Shown: piece by piece, positions 61,240-64,000 of the stretch
Layout of the letters: every line of letters starts with the position of its first letter
How positions within the stretch are numbered: position 1 is the stretch's first letter
NCBI RefSeq assembly: GCF_016805985.1
Contig: NZ_CP017661.1
Coordinates: 248,001 to 312,000, forward strand
Source: Microbacterium sp. JZ31
Lineage (GTDB): Bacteria; Actinomycetota; Actinomycetes; Actinomycetales; Microbacteriaceae
Direction: 5' to 3'
DNA length: 64,000 nt
Program-made: the position numbers and the translations under genes
The notes under the pieces: generated by a model
What the model was told of the DNA's origin: nothing
Seen by the model: only the letters and a program-made list of their open reading frames with translations
Database searches by the model: none

Positions 61240-62562
61240 TCAGTCCTGCGGGTCGCCGCCGAGCGGACCCACCGCGGGGATGGGACCGCCGTCGTCCGCG
61301 CCGGACTTGCGGGCGCGGGCGATGAGGTTGCCGAGGTGGTAGATCGCCAGCGCCGCGATCGTGCCGAGCACGATGCCACCGAGCTGGAACGCGTCCCACT
61401 GCATCGTGAAGCCGGCGATGCCGATCACGAGCGCGACCGCGGCGGTGTACTGGTTCACGGGACGCGAGAAATCGACGCGGTTGTCGACCCAGATCTTGAT
61501 GCCGATGATCCCGATCAGGCCGTACAGCGCGGTCGTGACGCCGCCGAGCACGCCGGCGGGGATCGAGTTGAAGATCGCGCCGATCTTGGGCGAGAACGCG
61601 AGCAGGATGGCCACGATGCCCGCCACCCAGTAGACGGCGGTCGAGTACACCCGGGTCGCGGCCATGACGCCGATGTTCTCGCCGTAGGTCGTGGTGCCGG
61701 ATCCGCCGCCGACGCCCGCCAGGGTGGTCGCGACGCCGTCGGCGATCAGCGCGCGGCCGGTGTGCTGGTTCACGGACGCGTCCGTCATGGTCGCGACGCC
61801 GCGCACGTGGCCGACGTTCTCCGCCACGAGCACCAGCACCACGGGCAGGAACATCGCGATGGTCGACCAGGTGCCGGCCGTCGCGAAGTCGGGCAGATGG
61901 AACTCGGGCAGGCCGATCCAGTCGGCGTCGCCAACCTTGCTGAAGTCGAGCTTGCCCGTGAGAGCCGCGAACACGTATCCGACGATCACGCCGAGGAAGA
62001 TCGAGATCCGGCCGAGGAAGCCCTTGAACAGCACGGAGAACAGGATGACGGCGGCGAGCGTGACCGTGGCGGTGAGCGCGTCGACCTTGTAGTTCAGCCA
62101 CGCCGTGGGTGCGAGGTTGAAGCCGATCAGTGCCACGATCGCACCCGCGACCACCGGCGGCATGAGCTTGTCGACCCAGCCGAGACCCGCGACCTGCACC
62201 ACGACGCCCACCAGGGCGAGCAGCACGCCCACCGCGACCACGCCCGCGAGCGCGGAGCCCATGCCGCCGGACGCCGTCGCGGCCGTGATCGGCGCAATGA
62301 ACGCGAAGGAGGAGCCGAGGTAGCTGGGCAGGCGGTTGCGCGTGATGAGCAGGAACAGCAGCGTGCCGATACCGCTGAACAGCAGCGTGGTCGACACGGG
62401 GAAGCCCGTGATGGTCGGCACGAGGAACGTGGCGCCGAACATCGCGACGACGTGCTGCACGCCCATCGCGACCGTCGCGGGCCAGTTCAGGCGCTCGCTC
62501 GGCGCGACGACGCTGCCGGGCTCGACCGTGCGGCCGTTGCCGTGGAGTGTCCACAGGGGCAT
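61240..62562 (-). CDS. uraA: Uracil/xanthine permease, NCS2 family (UraA-like)
   Basis: This 440-residue nucleobase:cation symporter has about 14 hydrophobic segments. It carries the NCS2 pattern GVQHVVAMFGATFLVP, PSYLGSSFAFIAPI and VLVAENVGHV with the conserved Glu, then GGGSGTTTYGENIGVMAATRVYS with the second substrate-binding Glu. This last form is closest to uracil permeases. It could be expressed for pyrimidine salvage; no regulator is adjacent. Confidence 0.93.
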   Translation of the reverse strand: MPLWTLHGNGRTVEPGSVVAPSERLNWPATVAMGVQHVVAMFGATFLVPTITGFPVSTTLLFSGIGTLLFLLITRNRLPSYLGSSFAFIAPITAATASGGMGSALAGVVAVGVLLALVGVVVQVAGLGWVDKLMPPVVAGAIVALIGFNLAPTAWLNYKVDALTATVTLAAVILFSVLFKGFLGRISIFLGVIVGYVFAALTGKLDFSKVGDADWIGLPEFHLPDFATAGTWSTIAMFLPVVLVLVAENVGHVRGVATMTDASVNQHTGRALIADGVATTLAGVGGGSGTTTYGENIGVMAATRVYSTAVYWVAGIVAILLAFSPKIGAIFNSIPAGVLGGVTTALYGLIGIIGIKIWVDNRVDFSRPVNQYTAAVALVIGIAGFTMQWDAFQLGGIVLGTIAALAIYHLGNLIARARKSGADDGGPIPAVGPLGGDPQD

Positions 62563-62782
62563 GAGGCTCCTCGGGGAAGGGGATCGGAGTGGGGAATCGA
62601 TCCACGATACTTCCTGACGCGATCGCGCCCGCGGAGCGACGCGTCCCGCGCCCTCTCCCAGACACCGGGATCCCGCCCCCCCTCCTCGGGAACCTCTTCT
62701 ATCCGGGAGCGCACGACGTGGCTAGCGTGTGACGCGTCGGCGCCACTCGGCCCGGTCATCGGTCGCGCAAGGGAGCGTCGCC

Positions 62783-64000
62783 ATGAAGAAGCAGCTGTCC
62801 ACGTGGCTCGCGGCCGTCTCACTCGGCGCGTCGGCCGTCCTGCTCCTGACCGGCGGCGCCGTCGCCCCGGCCACGCCCGCCGCTCCGGTTGCGGGGGCGC
62901 CGGCCGCGGCGACGCATCCCGATCCCGCCACGCGCAACAAGCCCGGTCCGCTGACGGAGCGGAAGTGCGCGTCGCTCGACGGCCACACGATCCGGGCGAG
63001 GGACATCGGCCTTCCCACGCGCGGCGCTGTCGTCGAGACCGCCACCTGGCAGGACGGATACTGCGCGGTCACGGGATGGATCCGCGCGGTCAGCGCGCCG
63101 CAGGACATGCAGTTCCGCGTCAACCTGCCCGCCCGGTGGAACGGACGCGCGCTGCAGTACGGCGGGGGCGGCTTCGACGGCACGCTCGTCACGGCGACCG
63201 GCCCCTACACGGCGCAGCCGTCCGGCACCCCCACGCCGCTGCAGCAGGGCTGGGTCACGCTCGGCAGCGACGGCGGTCACCAGGGCGGAGCCGGCTTCGA
63301 CGGCAGCTTCCAGACCGACCCGGAGTTGCTGCGGAACTTCGGGCAGTGGTCGGTGAAGAAGGCGCACGACGCCGCGTGGCACGTCATCCGCGCCGCGTAC
63401 GGCCAGACGCCGAAGTGGTCGTACTTCATCGGGGGCTCGCAGGGCGGTCACGAGGGGCTCGATGCCGCCGCGCGCTATCCGAAGGACTACGACGGCGTCA
63501 TCGCGAACTATCCCGCGTACAACGTCACGATGATGCACATCGGCGCCGTGAACTTCCGCGACGCGCTGCTGATCGACGGCGGCGCCGGATGGATGAACCC
63601 GGCCGAGGTGCGCACGCTCACCGACGCCGTATACGCGACGTGCGACCCCCTCGACGGCGCCGAGGACGGCATCGTGAGCGACGTCGAGGGCTGCGATGCG
63701 GTGTTCCACGCCGAGACGGTGCGGTGTCCCGGCGGCGCCGACACGGGGGATGACTGCCTCTCGGACAGCCAGCTCGCGGCGGTGGAGAAGATGAGCACCG
63801 ACTACGACCTCGGGATCGACATCGAGGGCAACAGCATCTTCGCCAAGAGCGCGCTGCTGCAGGGCGCGCTGTACCAGGGCTTCGCGGGGTTCGGCAGTGG
63901 CCCGTACGCCCAGGGGCTGCAGTTCTCGGTGCTCGACGCGACGTCGCGCTACGGCGTCTCGGGCGGAGACCCGGCCCACGACACGTACACGTTCGACCCG
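62783..64000 (+). CDS. Secreted tannase/feruloyl esterase-family hydrolase, 3' end outside window
   Basis: The frame is open from ATG 62783 to the last base (406 residues seen). A signal peptide (KKQLSTWLAAVSLGASAVLLLTGG) leads to an Ala/Pro-rich linker and the tannase fold. The nucleophile elbow is FIGGSQGGHEGLDAAARYPKDYDGV with Ser219, and the calcium-site-like CDPLDGAEDGIVSDVEGC lies in the lid. In classical family members a Cys precedes the catalytic Ser and pairs with one next to the catalytic His; here that position is Gly. AAGGGAG lies before the ATG, and TAGCGT at 62722-62727 may be its -10. Catalytic Asp and His lie beyond the window or are not identified. Confidence 0.85.
   Translation, partial: MKKQLSTWLAAVSLGASAVLLLTGGAVAPATPAAPVAGAPAAATHPDPATRNKPGPLTERKCASLDGHTIRARDIGLPTRGAVVETATWQDGYCAVTGWIRAVSAPQDMQFRVNLPARWNGRALQYGGGGFDGTLVTATGPYTAQPSGTPTPLQQGWVTLGSDGGHQGGAGFDGSFQTDPELLRNFGQWSVKKAHDAAWHVIRAAYGQTPKWSYFIGGSQGGHEGLDAAARYPKDYDGVIANYPAYNVTMMHIGAVNFRDALLIDGGAGWMNPAEVRTLTDAVYATCDPLDGAEDGIVSDVEGCDAVFHAETVRCPGGADTGDDCLSDSQLAAVEKMSTDYDLGIDIEGNSIFAKSALLQGALYQGFAGFGSGPYAQGLQFSVLDATSRYGVSGGDPAHDTYTFDP

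Noticed and set aside
60553..63753. A 1066-codon open frame on the plus strand
   Set aside because: It is antisense to the VOC and uracil permease genes and out of frame with the tannase-family gene, with His/Arg/Asp-rich composition typical of GC-rich shadow frames.

Overview
The window is about 64 kb of very GC-rich, densely coded DNA from an actinobacterium. The features point to the Micrococcales, most likely a Microbacterium-like member of the Microbacteriaceae. The evidence is a dnaK-grpE-dnaJ-hspR operon with a HAIR operator, a complete GlgE-type alpha-glucan pathway, a CebR-type cello-oligosaccharide cluster, an actinobacterial bifunctional-type dCTP deaminase, many GTG starts and many leaderless genes with a TAnnnT box 6-8 bases before the start codon. 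This placement is inferred from gene content, not from a database search. No phage, insertion sequence, CRISPR array or rRNA was seen. The single tRNA is tRNA-Gly(CCC).

Region by region: 1-8.7 kb holds scattered small units: a catalytically degenerate serine-hydrolase lipoprotein, an EamA exporter, TetR, MarR and GntR regulators, a nitronate monooxygenase, a TRIC-type channel, an alpha/beta hydrolase, a glutamine amidotransferase and the tRNA. 8.8-17 kb holds dcd, a phosphonatase-like hydrolase with its companion alcohol dehydrogenase, a secreted glycerophosphodiesterase, a YchJ protein, a large secreted M6 metalloprotease with two chitin-binding-like modules, and a divergent pair made of a Gly/Phe-rich protein and a His-rich MarR regulator. 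17-35.3 kb is the stress and glycogen block: an UMF1-type MFS protein, dnaK-grpE-dnaJ-hspR-glgX, glgP on the other strand, and the tightly overlapping operon glgE-treS-mak-glgB.

35.3-38.6 kb is a FadR-regulated sugar-acid operon (lactonase, fumarylacetoacetate-hydrolase family enzyme, short-chain dehydrogenase) resembling the L-fuconate/L-rhamnonate route. 38.7-44.2 kb holds a YeaQ/GlsB stress membrane protein, an apt gene and an NMT1/THI5-like ABC importer. 44.2-49.7 kb is a tripartite tricarboxylate transporter operon (tctC-tctB-tctA) ending in a tricarballylate-dehydrogenase-like flavoprotein, with a GntR gene behind it and GntR-type palindromes over its promoter. 49.7-53.2 kb holds a cupin, a 2-hydroxyacid dehydrogenase, purS-purQ and a Gfo/Idh oxidoreductase. 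53.2-59.3 kb is the cellobiose-type cluster cebE-cebF-cebG-bglC-cebR with two perfect TGGGAGCGCTCCCA operators. 59.3-64 kb ends with small enzymes, a uracil permease and a tannase-family secreted esterase cut by the window end.

Two genes (the first lipoprotein and hspR) each need a one-base shift at a C or G run to give a sensible C-terminus and a normal overlap with the next gene. They are either true frameshifts or base-calling errors. I found no clearly new multi-gene system. The least explained items are the Gly/Phe-rich protein with its His-rich MarR partner and its operator field, the short leader ORF before ychJ, and the family of GTTGAG...TCGAAAC intergenic repeats.
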